In this document: piece by piece, positions 6,024 to 13,690 of the stretch
Numbering within the stretch: the stretch's first letter is position 1
How the letters are laid out: every line of letters starts with the position of its first letter
From: an uncultured Oscillibacter sp.
GTDB taxonomy: Bacteria > Bacillota > Clostridia > Oscillospirales > Oscillospiraceae
NCBI GenBank assembly: GCA_902476875.1
Contig: CABSFC010000065.1
Location: 1 to 14,898 of the forward strand
Reading direction: 5' to 3'
DNA: 14,898 bases
Made by a program: the position numbers and the translations under genes
Notes under the pieces: generated by a model
Told to the model about the DNA's origin: nothing
Database searches by the model: none
Seen by the model: the letters and a program-made list of their open reading frames with translations, nothing else

Positions 6024-6849
6024 GCAGATCGAGCAGGTAAGGCAGGCGCTGCACGAGGCGGATGCCGTTGTGATCGGGGCAGGCTCCGGCCTGTCAACCT
6101 CTGCGGGACTGACCTATTCCGGCCCCCGGTTCCAGGAACATTTCGGAGACTTTATTCAGAAATACAAAATCCAGGATATGTACTCCGGGGGTTTTTACCC
6201 GTTTGAAACTCTGGAAGAACATTGGGCATGGTGGAGCCGCCATATTATGATAAACCGATACGAGAAAGCCCCTAAGCCCGTTTATGATGAACTGCTGAAG
6301 CTGGTCCATGATAAAGATTACTTTGTCCTTACCACCAATGTGGACCATCAATTCCAGCTGGCCGGCTTTGATAAGGAGCGGCTGTTCTATACCCAGGGAG
6401 ACTACGGCCTGTGGCAATGCTCGGAGCCATGCTGTCAAAAGACCTGGGACAACGAGGAAACTGTCCGGCGCATGGTGGCAGAGCAGCGGGATATGCGTGT
6501 CCCCACAGAACTTGTCCCGCATTGCCCGGTTTGCGGCGGGCCCATGACCATGAATCTGCGGTGCGACAACACCTTCGTCCAGGACGAGGGCTGGTATGCC
6601 GCTTATTCCCGCTACGAGGATTTCCTTCGTCGGCATGGAAACGCAAAGGTGGTCTATCTGGAATTAGGTGTGGGCGGCAATACGCCGGTCATCATCAAGT
6701 ACCCGTTCTGGAAGATGACCTATCAGAACGCCAACGCATTTTATATCTGCATCAATCTGTCTGAATCCTGCTGCCCCAAGGAAATTCAAGCGAGGGCTGT
6801 CTGCATCAATAGGGATGTTGGTGCCACATTGCATGAGCTGTGTCTGTAA
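5977..6849 (+). CDS. Class M sirtuin (SirTM), protein ADP-ribosyltransferase-type Sir2
   Basis: 290 residues from ATG 5977 (GAAAGGTG about 7 nt upstream). ATGs at 6007/6010 lack a good ribosome site but give a start nearer to relatives; the first 10 residues overlap the macrodomain tail in another frame. Sirtuin features: GAGSGLSTSAG (34-44), TTNVDHQF (119-126; N121, D123), zinc cysteines C148, C152 or C153, C183 and C186, GVGGNTP (231-237), and ICINLSE. Gln140 in TQGDYG replaces the general-base His of deacetylases, the mark of SirTM enzymes, which ADP-ribosylate lipoylated GcvH-L in the studied systems. No GcvH-L or lipoate ligase gene is in the window, so the target here is open. Confidence 0.92.
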   Translation: MFSRILTQKSMMTYSEQIEQVRQALHEADAVVIGAGSGLSTSAGLTYSGPRFQEHFGDFIQKYKIQDMYSGGFYPFETLEEHWAWWSRHIMINRYEKAPKPVYDELLKLVHDKDYFVLTTNVDHQFQLAGFDKERLFYTQGDYGLWQCSEPCCQKTWDNEETVRRMVAEQRDMRVPTELVPHCPVCGGPMTMNLRCDNTFVQDEGWYAAYSRYEDFLRRHGNAKVVYLELGVGGNTPVIIKYPFWKMTYQNANAFYICINLSESCCPKEIQARAVCINRDVGATLHELCL

Positions 6850-6913
6850 ACGGAAAGTGCCGATACAGCCCGGATAGCGAAGTATTTAGAAATTTTCTCA
6901 AGATAATAAATCG

Positions 6914-6964
6914 AAAGCAATATTTCCCTCATGTGTGAAAACCGAAGGGAAATATTGCTTTTTT
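6914..6964 (+). terminator. Intrinsic terminator of the ribU-sirtuin operon
   Basis: A 16-bp perfect stem, AAAGCAATATTTCCCT (6914-6929) with AGGGAAATATTGCTTT (6946-6961), is followed directly by a T run. It lies 65 nt after the sirtuin stop. Between 6850 and 7058 I see nothing else definite. Confidence 0.9.
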
Positions 6965-7058
6965 AATTGTAATAAAGGATGTCATAAAAGTACGGAGTAT
7001 CTATTTCGTTTGTATATGGAGAAATCCCCCTTGACAAATCTCTTTCCAAAAGAAAATA

Positions 7059-8600
7059 TTGGAGCAGTACGCCGCTGAGCACCGCTTCCCCAACCCGCAG
7101 TTCTATGTGGATGACGGGTACTCCGGGGCCAGCTTCAACCGCCCGGACTTCCAGCGCCTGCTGGCGGATATGGAGGAGGGGAAGATCGGGACGATCATCA
7201 CCAAAGACCTCAGCCGCCTGGGCCGCAACCAATTGCACACCGGGTTGTACATTGAGGAGCGGTTTCCTATGTTCGGCGTCCGCTACATCGCCATCAACGA
7301 CAATGTGGATACGGACAGCAGCGAGAGCAATGACCTGATGCCCTTTAAAAACCTGTTCAACGAATGGTTTGTGCGGGACACCAGCCGGAAGATCCGGGCG
7401 GTCCAGCGGGCAAAAGCGGAGCGCGGGGAGCGGCTGGGCACCAGAGCACCCTATGGCTATATGAAAGATGAGCAGAAGAAGCTGGTCATTGATGAGGAGG
7501 CCGGGGCGGTGGTTCGCCGGATCTTCGCCCTGTGCGCCGCCGGGAACGGCCCCAGCCAAATCGCCAGGATGTTGAAACGGGAACAGGTGCTGTGCCCCAC
7601 GGTCTATGCCTACCGGAAGTTCGGCGTGAACCACACCAGCCTGGACCTGGAAAAGCCATACCACTGGACCAGCAGCACTGTGGCCAATATGCTGGAGAAC
7701 GAGCTGTATCTGGGCAATACCGTCAATATGAAGTACAGCACCAGGTCCTACAAGGACAAGCGGCATATGGAGCACCCCAGGGAGGACTGTCTGGTGATCG
7801 AGGGCAGCCATGAGCCTCTCGTAGACCGGGAGACCTGGGACATCGTCCAGCGGGTACGGCAGAACAAACGCCGCCCCACCAAGATGGAGGAGCAGAACAA
7901 GTACTCCGGGTTGGTGGTGTGCGCCGACTGCGGCAGGGCTATGGTGCTGCACCGGGCACACACTATGGCGGCTACCTACAACCACTTCACCTGCCGGACC
8001 TATAAAAAGGACGGCGGTGAGGTGTGTACAGCCCACTACATCCGGGAATGCATCCTGGACGAGGTGGTACTGGAGGACCTGCGGCGGGTGACCGCCCGGG
8101 CCCGGGAGCACACCAGAGAGTTCGCGGAGTACATCAGCGGCAGGCAGTCGGCGGAGGTACAGCGGGACATCCGGAGCCGTGAAAAGGAGCTGGCCGCCCT
8201 GAACAAGCGGGCCGGGGAGCTGGACGCCATCTTCAGGCGGCTGTACGAGGACAGTGTGCTGGGCCGCATCTCGGCGGAGCAGTTCCAGGCCCTCTCTGCC
8301 GGCTACACGGAGGAGATGGCCCGGATTAAGGAAAAGATCCCGGCGCAGGAGACGACTATCCAGGCCCTGCGGGAAAAGGTGTGCGGCACGGACCATTTCA
8401 TCGCTCTGGCAAAACGGTACACCGACATCCAGGAATTGACCCCGGAGCTGCTGCGGCTGTTTATCCGAAAGATCGTGGTCCATGAGAAGGACGTGAAGTG
8501 GAGCAAGCACGCCCGGCAGATGGTGGAGATTCACTATAACGACATTGGGTATGTGGGTGCAACACTGAATGACGCACAGAATATGGTAGAATCGGCATAG
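7059..8600 (+). pseudogene. TnpX-like large serine recombinase, N-terminally truncated
   Basis: 513 residues are readable. Intact parts: end of the resolvase domain (VDDGYSG 17-23, TKDLSRLGRNQL 49-60, YIAINDNVDT, EWFVRDTSRKIRA), recombinase domain (APYGYMKDEQKKLVIDEEAG, WTSSTVANMLENELYLGN), zinc ribbon (C288, C291, C312, C323) and a long coiled coil (about 350-440). The first 40-odd residues of such enzymes, with the nucleophilic Ser (normally in a Y-x-R-L-S motif), are missing. The readable frame starts at a TTG equivalent to the Leu of QKKILEQYAAEH, and a TGA lies in frame at 7032-7034. No good ribosome site precedes it. It is probably inactive for strand cleavage. Its place at the edge of the left block suits the end of a Tn4451-like element. 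Confidence 0.82.
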
Positions 8601-8610
8601 ACAGAAAAGT

Positions 8611-8646
8611 CCCCGGCAGATACTGCCGAAGCAATATCTGCCGGGG
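8611..8646. terminator. Terminator hairpin between convergent recombinase and B3 genes
   Basis: CCCCGGCAGATA (8611-8622) pairs perfectly with TATCTGCCGGGG (8635-8646). Inside, after one mismatch, a TGC/GCA helix closes a tetraloop that reads C(TTCG)G on the minus strand, an especially stable RNA loop. ACTTTTCT follows on the minus side, while the plus side has only TTCC. It is therefore best assigned to the minus-strand seven-gene operon, ending about 60-95 nt after B3; it may also stop recombinase transcripts. Confidence 0.75.
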
Positions 8647-8705
8647 TTCCAGACACTCAAGAAGTTACCCCTGTTAAGGGGGACCAAAAGATACCGTGTC
8701 TTTTT

Positions 8706-9461
8706 TCACCAGGTGTCGTTCAGTTCGTAGACCTCGACCTTCAGCTCCAGGACGTCCAGCACCCCGCCGTCTCCGCCGTACAGCGTCACCGCACAGGGGA
8801 GGTCCGCGTGGACCAGGGTGTGGCCGTTCCCGGTTTCGAGCGGCTTCCAATACCACAGATTGATGGCGTCCAGCAGGTCGATCTCCTGCCCGGGGAGGGG
8901 GTCCTGCCCATGCTCGAACCGGCTCCATCTGTGGTCGGGGCTGATGTAGGAAAAGGCAAAGGCCCCATCGCTCAGCTTCTTCCCCTCCAGCGTGAAGTCC
9001 ACCGCTTCGCCGTCCTCCCCCAGGGTGGCATACTGCCGCCGCGCCGTCACCACGGCGGTGGCGGACACGGCGTCCTCAAATGGTCCCGCCACGTACAGCG
9101 TGCCGCCCCAGGCCACGCACAGCACGTCGTTTGCCATCTCCACGCCTGAGTCCCAGACATAGTACCGCATGTTCTGCAGGCCGTGCCGCTGAAACTGGAA
9201 CGCCGCATAGGTCCCGCCGCTGCGGGCCAGCACGAAGGTGTTCTTCCGGCTGAGATAGTCGCCGGAGTATTGGAATTTCTCCTGCAGGACATACACCGGC
9301 TCCAGGTCCTCCAGAAAATAATCCCGGGCCACCTGGCGGCACATGCCCTTCACCGTGTAGGGCGGGAAGCCCAGCGCGGCGTGGACGCAGAAGCCCAGCA
9401 GGGCGCAGATCAGCAGGTTGCGGACGATCTTCTGTTTTCGGTTCAGCCGAAGCCCTCTCAT
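8706..9461 (-). CDS. B3: single-pass membrane protein with extracytoplasmic domain, unknown family
   Basis: 251 residues from ATG 9461, which overlaps the A3 stop as ATGA; GGGAGGG lies about 7 nt upstream. A longer open frame to 9698 runs inside A3 and is not real. The N-terminus MRGLRLNRKQKIVRN is basic and cytoplasmic. One membrane helix (about 15-32) ends in LGFPPYT, and about 215 residues should lie outside. The same start (RLNRKQKI-RN, LGFP-x2-T-x2-G) is seen in B1, so they are paralogs. The outer domain is rich in aromatic and acidic residues, with no motif I recognise. It is the last gene of the operon. A B protein probably works with the A protein encoded just before it; this is inferred from coupling. 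Confidence 0.82.
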   Translation of the reverse strand: MRGLRLNRKQKIVRNLLICALLGFCVHAALGFPPYTVKGMCRQVARDYFLEDLEPVYVLQEKFQYSGDYLSRKNTFVLARSGGTYAAFQFQRHGLQNMRYYVWDSGVEMANDVLCVAWGGTLYVAGPFEDAVSATAVVTARRQYATLGEDGEAVDFTLEGKKLSDGAFAFSYISPDHRWSRFEHGQDPLPGQEIDLLDAINLWYWKPLETGNGHTLVHADLPCAVTLYGGDGGVLDVLELKVEVYELNDTW

Positions 9462-10267
9462 GCCGCTCCCTCCCATTCCGCCCGCAGGGTCCAGTCGTTC
9501 ATGCCGTAGGGGTACGTGATCTCCGCCCAGGCGGGGCGGTGGTCCAAGGTCAGCCGAATGGTTTCCTGATACCGGGTCCAGCTCGTGCCAGTTCCCGCCC
9601 AATAGCCCCAATAGCCGGTCTCCGGCCAGGTGCCGTCTTCCCGCCGGGCGTAGGATAGGACCGCGCCCCGGTCGTCCGCGACCTCCAGATACCGCCACAG
9701 ACCGTCGGGGCTGTACCCAAAGGGGTCATGCATCTCGACCCAGACATACAGGTCCGCCTGGAAGACGCCGCCCTCCTCCGTGATCTCCCCGGGGGCCAGC
9801 CAGAGGGTGGCGTATTCCGTCTCCACCCGGTCCGCCCCGGCGACGGGCTCCGTCCACTGCAGCTGCGCCGCCGTCCGTCTCAGGGCGTCGTTGACTGTGC
9901 CGCTGTCCTTGACGGTGATCCCCACCGCAGCGATCAGCAGCGCCAGCATCAGCCACCGGGTCAGCCGCCACAGCCAGCCCCAGAAGGGGTGGTGGGCGCT
10001 ATCCAGGGCACAGCCCACCACAAAGGCGCTGCCCATGGCGTCCAGGGACCGCCGCTCCGCAAGGGCAGTGTCGTAGCCCAAACGCTCCAAATCGGCGCGG
10101 CCGTCCTCCAGGTGGGCCAGCAGCTCCCTGCGGATGGCCTTGTGGTCCGGCTGGAAGCGGACCTCCCGCAGCACGGCGGCGCACCAGTCGTTCCAGGCGG
10201 GGTTTTCCCGTTTCGGCGGATCAGTCGGTGCGGTACGCCGCCTCCGCCAGAACTTCTTCATAGACAT
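9458..10267 (-). CDS. A3: HAAS/permease-prefix-like membrane protein with extracytoplasmic domain
   Basis: 269 residues from ATG 10267 (GGAGG 6 nt upstream; ATGs at 10288 and 10261 are less well spaced). A very basic start (KKFWRRRR) is followed by a cytoplasmic helical region, about 28-100: VLREVRFQPDHKAIRRELLA, HLEDGRADLERLGYD, AERRSLDAMGSAFVVGCALD, HHPFWGWLWRLTRW. One membrane helix (103-119) leads to an outer domain that ends WAEITYPYGMNDWTLRAEW. The cytoplasmic part resembles HAAS (DUF1700) and 'permease prefix' regions often encoded near PadR regulators. The usual MGDAEEIGRALD is changed to MGSAFVVGCALD. Its start lies 47 nt inside the B2 end. Function unknown; sensing or signalling across the membrane is an inference. 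Confidence 0.8.
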   Translation of the reverse strand: MSMKKFWRRRRTAPTDPPKRENPAWNDWCAAVLREVRFQPDHKAIRRELLAHLEDGRADLERLGYDTALAERRSLDAMGSAFVVGCALDSAHHPFWGWLWRLTRWLMLALLIAAVGITVKDSGTVNDALRRTAAQLQWTEPVAGADRVETEYATLWLAPGEITEEGGVFQADLYVWVEMHDPFGYSPDGLWRYLEVADDRGAVLSYARREDGTWPETGYWGYWAGTGTSWTRYQETIRLTLDHRPAWAEITYPYGMNDWTLRAEWEGAA

Positions 10268-10955
10268 GGACCACCTCCCCCCTTTCATTGTAGAATGTGA
10301 CTGTCACATCACAGCTAAAGTCCACCTTTGGGCCGCTTCGGATTCTGGACGCTAGGAGGGACAGCTCCGTCCACTCCGCTTCCTCCTGTTTGCCGCCGTC
10401 CGTGTACTTCCGCTCCAGCGGGAAGCGGTAGACGCCGTTGGCGTCGGGCGCGGCCTCCATGGTATACGTCTCGTCCCAGTCGAAATAGTCCTCTTCGCTC
10501 TTGGGATTGATCCCGACGACATCCCGCATCCGCAGGGCGCACACCGCCCGGACGGTCTCCGGCAGGTCCGCCCAGGCGTAGACCGCCTCCGGTGGGGCTG
10601 TCAGCCTTACGTTCTCCACAAAGAATGCCGCCGGGCCGATAGGCTTCACCAGCTGAAAATCACCCACAGTATAGTCCAGCCAACCGGAGAACTCCGTGGC
10701 GGTGCCGAACGTGTCCCCCGCGCGGAAGATGACGCAGCGCCGCTCCGGTCCACCATTGCCCCACTCCGTCCGGTACAGGACCTCTGGACGGGGAAGGCCG
10801 TAGGTCTCCGCCTTCCAGCGGAGGGCCAGGTCAGCGGTGGGCGCCCGAAAATCCCTGATTCCCCACGCCAGGAACACCAGCAGGACCGCCGCCAGCAGAT
10901 TGCGGGCCACTCTCTGTTTCCGGCTCAGCCTCGGTATCCAATGAGGCAGCTTCAC
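10221..10955 (-). CDS. B2: single-pass membrane protein with extracytoplasmic domain, unknown family
   Basis: 244 residues from GTG 10955, which overlaps the A2 stop as GTGA, with GGAGGG about 6 nt upstream; the open frame to 11066 is an overlap artefact. The N-terminus MKLPHWIPRLSRKQRVARN is basic, followed by one helix (about 19-34) and an outer domain of about 210 residues. It keeps the RLxRKQ-x-x-RNLL start of B1 and B3, but its outer part has diverged furthest. Its last segment, VTVTFYNERGEVVHVYEEVL, aligns in kind with the end of B1 (RLYGADGELLHEKKM) and B3 (VTLYGGDGGVLDVLELKVE), suggesting a common terminal beta-hairpin. Its 3' end overlaps the start of A3 by 47 nt. Confidence 0.8.
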   Translation of the reverse strand: MKLPHWIPRLSRKQRVARNLLAAVLLVFLAWGIRDFRAPTADLALRWKAETYGLPRPEVLYRTEWGNGGPERRCVIFRAGDTFGTATEFSGWLDYTVGDFQLVKPIGPAAFFVENVRLTAPPEAVYAWADLPETVRAVCALRMRDVVGINPKSEEDYFDWDETYTMEAAPDANGVYRFPLERKYTDGGKQEEAEWTELSLLASRIRSGPKVDFSCDVTVTFYNERGEVVHVYEEVLAEAAYRTD

Positions 10956-11719
10956 GGCGTTCCCTCCTCTCCCTGGGACAGGTCGACACGGATGGTCCAC
11001 CCGGCGGTCTTGTGGGTGATGTCCACCCACTCCGGGTCGTTCTCCACCCCGTAAAGCTGTATCCAACAGTCGTTTTTCCAGCGGCCGTCATTGGGGGAGC
11101 TGCCTTGGACATAGGGATACTTGTTCTCCTCATACCGTACGCCATTGCTGTCCTCCGCCTCCAGGCAACCGTTGAAGTTTGGCCCGTCCAGCCAGAATTT
11201 CGGCGTGGACGCGGTCAGTTCCAAGGACAGCATATACCGGCCCTCTATGTCCGTCTCCTCATAGCGCGCCCCGTTGATTTGAACCTGATACGAACCCGCC
11301 TGGAAAGACCTTGGATAGATGCCCGCCTCCGGCACCCCCTGCGCAGGCGTATTGAGCGGTATGGCGGACTGGCCCCAATCAGGCCATCCCCAAAACGTCA
11401 GATTGCAGAGGGCCAGCGCCAGCGCCAGCGCCGCCAGCCACCGGCTGACCTGCCACAGCCACCCCAGCCACGGCTTGTGGGCCCGGTCCAGAGCGCGGCC
11501 CACCTCTCCGGCGTCTCCCATGGCCCGCAAGGCCCGCTCCATCGCCAGGTCCCTGGGATACCCCAGCCGCTCCAGATCCGCCCTGCCGTCCTCCAAATGG
11601 GCCAGCAGCTCCTTCTGGATGGCCTGATGGTCCGGCCGGAAGCGCACCTGTTCCAAGACCTCCCGAACCCAGCCCCGCCACGCGGGGTCCACCCGGATAT
11701 CCGCTTTTACCTCTCTCAT
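10952..11719 (-). CDS. A2: HAAS/permease-prefix-like membrane protein with extracytoplasmic domain
   Basis: 255 residues from ATG 11719 (GGGGAGG about 10 nt upstream); the frame to 11815 runs into the PadR gene and is rejected. Cytoplasmic helical region at about 13-92: WVREVLEQVRFRPDHQAIQK, HLEDGRADLERLGY, MERALRAMGDAGEVGRALDR, AHKPWLGWLWQVSRW. The membrane helix (94-110) is Ala/Leu-rich. The outer domain ends WVDITHKTAGWTIRVDL, matching the ends of A1 and A3. Near-identical DNA over the LLAHLEDGRADLERLGY part shows A2 and A3 to be fairly recent copies, while their outer domains differ widely. It lies 38 nt after the PadR stop in the same operon. Confidence 0.8.
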   Translation of the reverse strand: MREVKADIRVDPAWRGWVREVLEQVRFRPDHQAIQKELLAHLEDGRADLERLGYPRDLAMERALRAMGDAGEVGRALDRAHKPWLGWLWQVSRWLAALALALALCNLTFWGWPDWGQSAIPLNTPAQGVPEAGIYPRSFQAGSYQVQINGARYEETDIEGRYMLSLELTASTPKFWLDGPNFNGCLEAEDSNGVRYEENKYPYVQGSSPNDGRWKNDCWIQLYGVENDPEWVDITHKTAGWTIRVDLSQGEEGTP

Positions 11720-11757
11720 GGGCCGCTCGCCTCCCCCCAATGCCAAGTGCTTCCCTG

Positions 11758-12096
11758 TCACGCCGGGGAGATGCCGCAGACCACGGCGTTGACCTTCTCC
11801 GTAAAGACGTTCCACTCCTCCTTCTTCTCCTCCAGGACCTTCAGGCCCTTCCGGGTGATGCGGTAGTACTTCCGCATCCGGCCCGTCTCCGCCTCCTTCT
11901 CCCGGACCGTCACCAGCCGGTCCGCCTCCAGGGCGTGGAGGATGGGGTAGAGCGTCCCCTCCTTCAGCTCAAAGGTGTGGTCGGAGCGCCGGGCCAGCTC
12001 CGTGATCATCTGGTAGCCGTACATCTCCTCCCGGGAGAGCAGGGACAGCACCAGCAGCGTCGTGCTCCCTGACATCAGGCTCTTGTCGATTTTCAT
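11758..12096 (-). CDS. PadR-family transcriptional regulator
   Basis: 112 residues from ATG 12096 (AAGGAGGA upstream; the longer open frame to 12516 is antisense or out-of-frame to B1). It starts MKIDKSLMSGSTTLLVLSLL and continues EEMYGYQMITEL (winged helix), FELKEGTLYPILHALEADRL (recognition region, about 43-62), the wing MRKYYRITRKGLKVL and a short C-terminal dimer helix. This is a PadR subfamily-2 size and layout. PadR proteins are mostly repressors that bind ATGT/ACAT-containing dyads, and such a dyad overlaps the operon promoter at 13650-13690. It sits third of seven genes, 13 nt after B1, so autoregulation of the whole operon is likely. Its signal may involve the HAAS-like A proteins. 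Confidence 0.93.
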   Translation of the reverse strand: MKIDKSLMSGSTTLLVLSLLSREEMYGYQMITELARRSDHTFELKEGTLYPILHALEADRLVTVREKEAETGRMRKYYRITRKGLKVLEEKKEEWNVFTEKVNAVVCGISPA

Positions 12097-12109
12097 ACCG
12101 TCTCCTCCT

Positions 12110-12796
12110 TTACCAGTGTAAATTAAATTCCCAATCGATATATTCCATCTTTTTTTCGTGGAGCAGCTCTCCGTCCGCGCCGTAGAGCCGCAGGACCGGC
12201 TCCTGGGTGAACGTGGGGCCCTGACCACTGAAAAACGCCCGCTCCATCTCCGCCTCGGGACTGCCGTCCTCCTCGCTGTAATAGGGCTCCAATCGGAACG
12301 TAAAGCAGTAGTCGTTTTGCCGCTCCCCCTCCGCTGTGTAGGTCCGCTGGGTGTTCCACCGCCTGCCGCCGGAACTGCCGTCCCAGTGAATGGTGATCTC
12401 CAGCTCCGCCCGGTCCGCCCCTTCCAGGGTGCCCATGGCCATGACCTCCAACGGCCACCAGTCCCGGCTGAGGACGCAAATGCCGTCTGGCTCGTCGTAG
12501 AACTTGGGAACGCCACCCTGCAGCCCCAGCGGGGTTCTGTAATAGTTCACCGCCAGAAACTGGTTCCCGTTCCGGGCAAAGATAGTCCCCTCCAGAAAAT
12601 CGCTCTCGCCTTCCTCACGCCCAATAAACAGCAGTTCGGACCCTTCCATCAGATAGCCTCGCTCCGCCCGGCGGAGCACGCCCTCCCGCGTCAGCACCGG
12701 GAAACCCAGCATCCATTCAAACAGCAGAAATGTCAAAGCGATCAGCAGAAAATTCCGGATGATCTTCTGTTTGCGGTTCAGTCTCAAGAACCTCAC
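12110..12796 (-). CDS. B1: single-pass membrane protein with extracytoplasmic domain, unknown family
   Basis: 228 residues from GTG 12796, overlapping the A1 stop as GTGA with a strong GGAGGTGA site 5 nt upstream; ATG 12814 is in frame but lies before that site. N-terminus MRFLRLNRKQKIIRN, membrane helix (about 15-31), then LGFPVLTREGVLRRAERGYL, closely paralleling B3. The outer domain is rich in Glu, Trp and Tyr (ITIHWDGSSGGRRWNTQRTY, FRLEPYYSEEDG) and ends LRLYGADGELLHEKKMEYID. No enzyme motif is recognised. It precedes PadR by 13 nt, its stop touching the PadR ribosome site, so translation is probably linked. Paired with A1 by overlap. Confidence 0.82.
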   Translation of the reverse strand: MRFLRLNRKQKIIRNFLLIALTFLLFEWMLGFPVLTREGVLRRAERGYLMEGSELLFIGREEGESDFLEGTIFARNGNQFLAVNYYRTPLGLQGGVPKFYDEPDGICVLSRDWWPLEVMAMGTLEGADRAELEITIHWDGSSGGRRWNTQRTYTAEGERQNDYCFTFRLEPYYSEEDGSPEAEMERAFFSGQGPTFTQEPVLRLYGADGELLHEKKMEYIDWEFNLHW

Positions 12797-13632
12797 GCCG
12801 TCACCTCCTCCCACGGGATGCGGATGCTCCAGGGTTCGCCATAGGGATAGGATATCTCAAGCCATTCCCCCGGCGGCTCCGGACTCCAAATGTATAAATA
12901 ATACAGGGACCGGAACATGTCGGAATACCGCCGCGCCGGGACCAGATTTCCCCCATCGGGGTCCCACTCCGTATCATACGTGCGCCCCGCGTCGTCTACA
13001 GCTGTGAGCATATACGGCATAGACCCAACAGGCCCAGTGCCCCAAAAGCGCTGGTCGTCCGCCGCCACAACGATGGTGCACCAGTATTGAACATAGGAGG
13101 GCTCACCAGTTGTCTCCACGATCCTGGAATCTTTCCACACCGCCGCATAGGGCACGGACAGTGTATATCCTACCCGCTCCACGGTGGCGTCCCCCTGTCC
13201 CACGGCGATTCGCACGGAGTCATCCCGCTCCGGACTTCCCTCTCCGAAGAAGAAAAAGCCGTCCGGCTCATAGTCCCCCTCCCGCTGCACCGGCGTGAGG
13301 TTATTCATCAGTCCGTCAAAGCTCCCCGCCAGGCAGAAAAACGCAATCAGCACTCCGCAGACGATCACGCCCCACCGGCTGGCCATCCAAAGCCAGCCCA
13401 GCCAGGGCTTATGTACCCGGTCCAGCGCCCGGCCGATCTCCTCCGCGTCGCCCATGGCCCCCAGCGCCCGCTGCTCCGCCAGCTCGTAGTCGTAGCCGAT
13501 GCGCTGCAGGTCCCTGACGTGGTCCTCATAGTGGGCGTCCAGCTCCTCCCGGATGCGCTTGCGGTCCGGCTTGAAGCGGACCTGCTCCACCACATTCTCA
13601 CGCCACTTGTAAAATTCCAGCAAGCCTTTCAC
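12793..13632 (-). CDS. A1: HAAS/permease-prefix-like membrane protein with extracytoplasmic domain
   Basis: 279 residues from GTG 13632. A TTG three codons later (13623) is the better-spaced start for the AGAGGTGA ribosome site, so the true N-terminus may be 3 residues shorter. Cytoplasmic helical region at about 8-84: VVEQVRFKPDRKRIREELDA, HYEDHVRDLQRIGYD, AEQRALGAMGDAEEIGRALD, HKPWLGWLWMASRW. Membrane helix 87-106. Outer domain of about 170 residues, ending WLEISYPYGEPWSIRIPW. It is the first gene of the operon and the closest of the three to the general HAAS/DUF1700 pattern. Families with this region occur as PadR-linked membrane proteins and ahead of permease domains; no permease follows here. 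Confidence 0.82.
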   Translation of the reverse strand: MKGLLEFYKWRENVVEQVRFKPDRKRIREELDAHYEDHVRDLQRIGYDYELAEQRALGAMGDAEEIGRALDRVHKPWLGWLWMASRWGVIVCGVLIAFFCLAGSFDGLMNNLTPVQREGDYEPDGFFFFGEGSPERDDSVRIAVGQGDATVERVGYTLSVPYAAVWKDSRIVETTGEPSYVQYWCTIVVAADDQRFWGTGPVGSMPYMLTAVDDAGRTYDTEWDPDGGNLVPARRYSDMFRSLYYLYIWSPEPPGEWLEISYPYGEPWSIRIPWEEVTA

Positions 13633-13649
13633 CTCTGCGGGAAAATAAT

Positions 13650-13690
13650 ACCTCGGTCATCTATGTTTATCATACATAGATGACCGAGGT
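13650..13690. promoter_or_regulatory. Perfect 17-bp inverted repeat, candidate PadR operator
   Basis: ACCTCGGTCATCTATGT (13650-13666), spacer TTATCAT, then ACATAGATGACCGAGGT (13674-13690): both arms match at every base. The inner ATGT-N7-ACAT resembles PadR dyads. It covers the promoter spacer, the -10 and the start region of the operon, so bound protein would block polymerase. As RNA it would also form a hairpin just after the vanW-like stop, followed by ATTATTTT on the minus strand, so a terminator role for that gene is an alternative or second function. Confidence 0.75.

Noticed and set aside
8665..8686. Fourth HxlR-type operator near GTTACC at 8665
   Set aside because: The second arm is GGGACC at a different spacing, the palindrome and -10 are missing, and no gene starts nearby.
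6963..8687. 574-residue open frame on the minus strand
   Set aside because: It is antisense to the recombinase, whose plus-strand product has clear domains. The minus product is low-complexity, rich in Pro, His and Leu, and is a GC-driven shadow.
9462..9698. N-terminal extension of B3, and similar extensions of B2 (to 11066) and A2 (to 11815)
   Set aside because: They lie inside the preceding genes in other frames. Ribosome sites and the 4-nt overlaps place the B2 and B3 starts at 10955 and 9461, and a ribosome site and the shared A-protein start place A2 at 11719.
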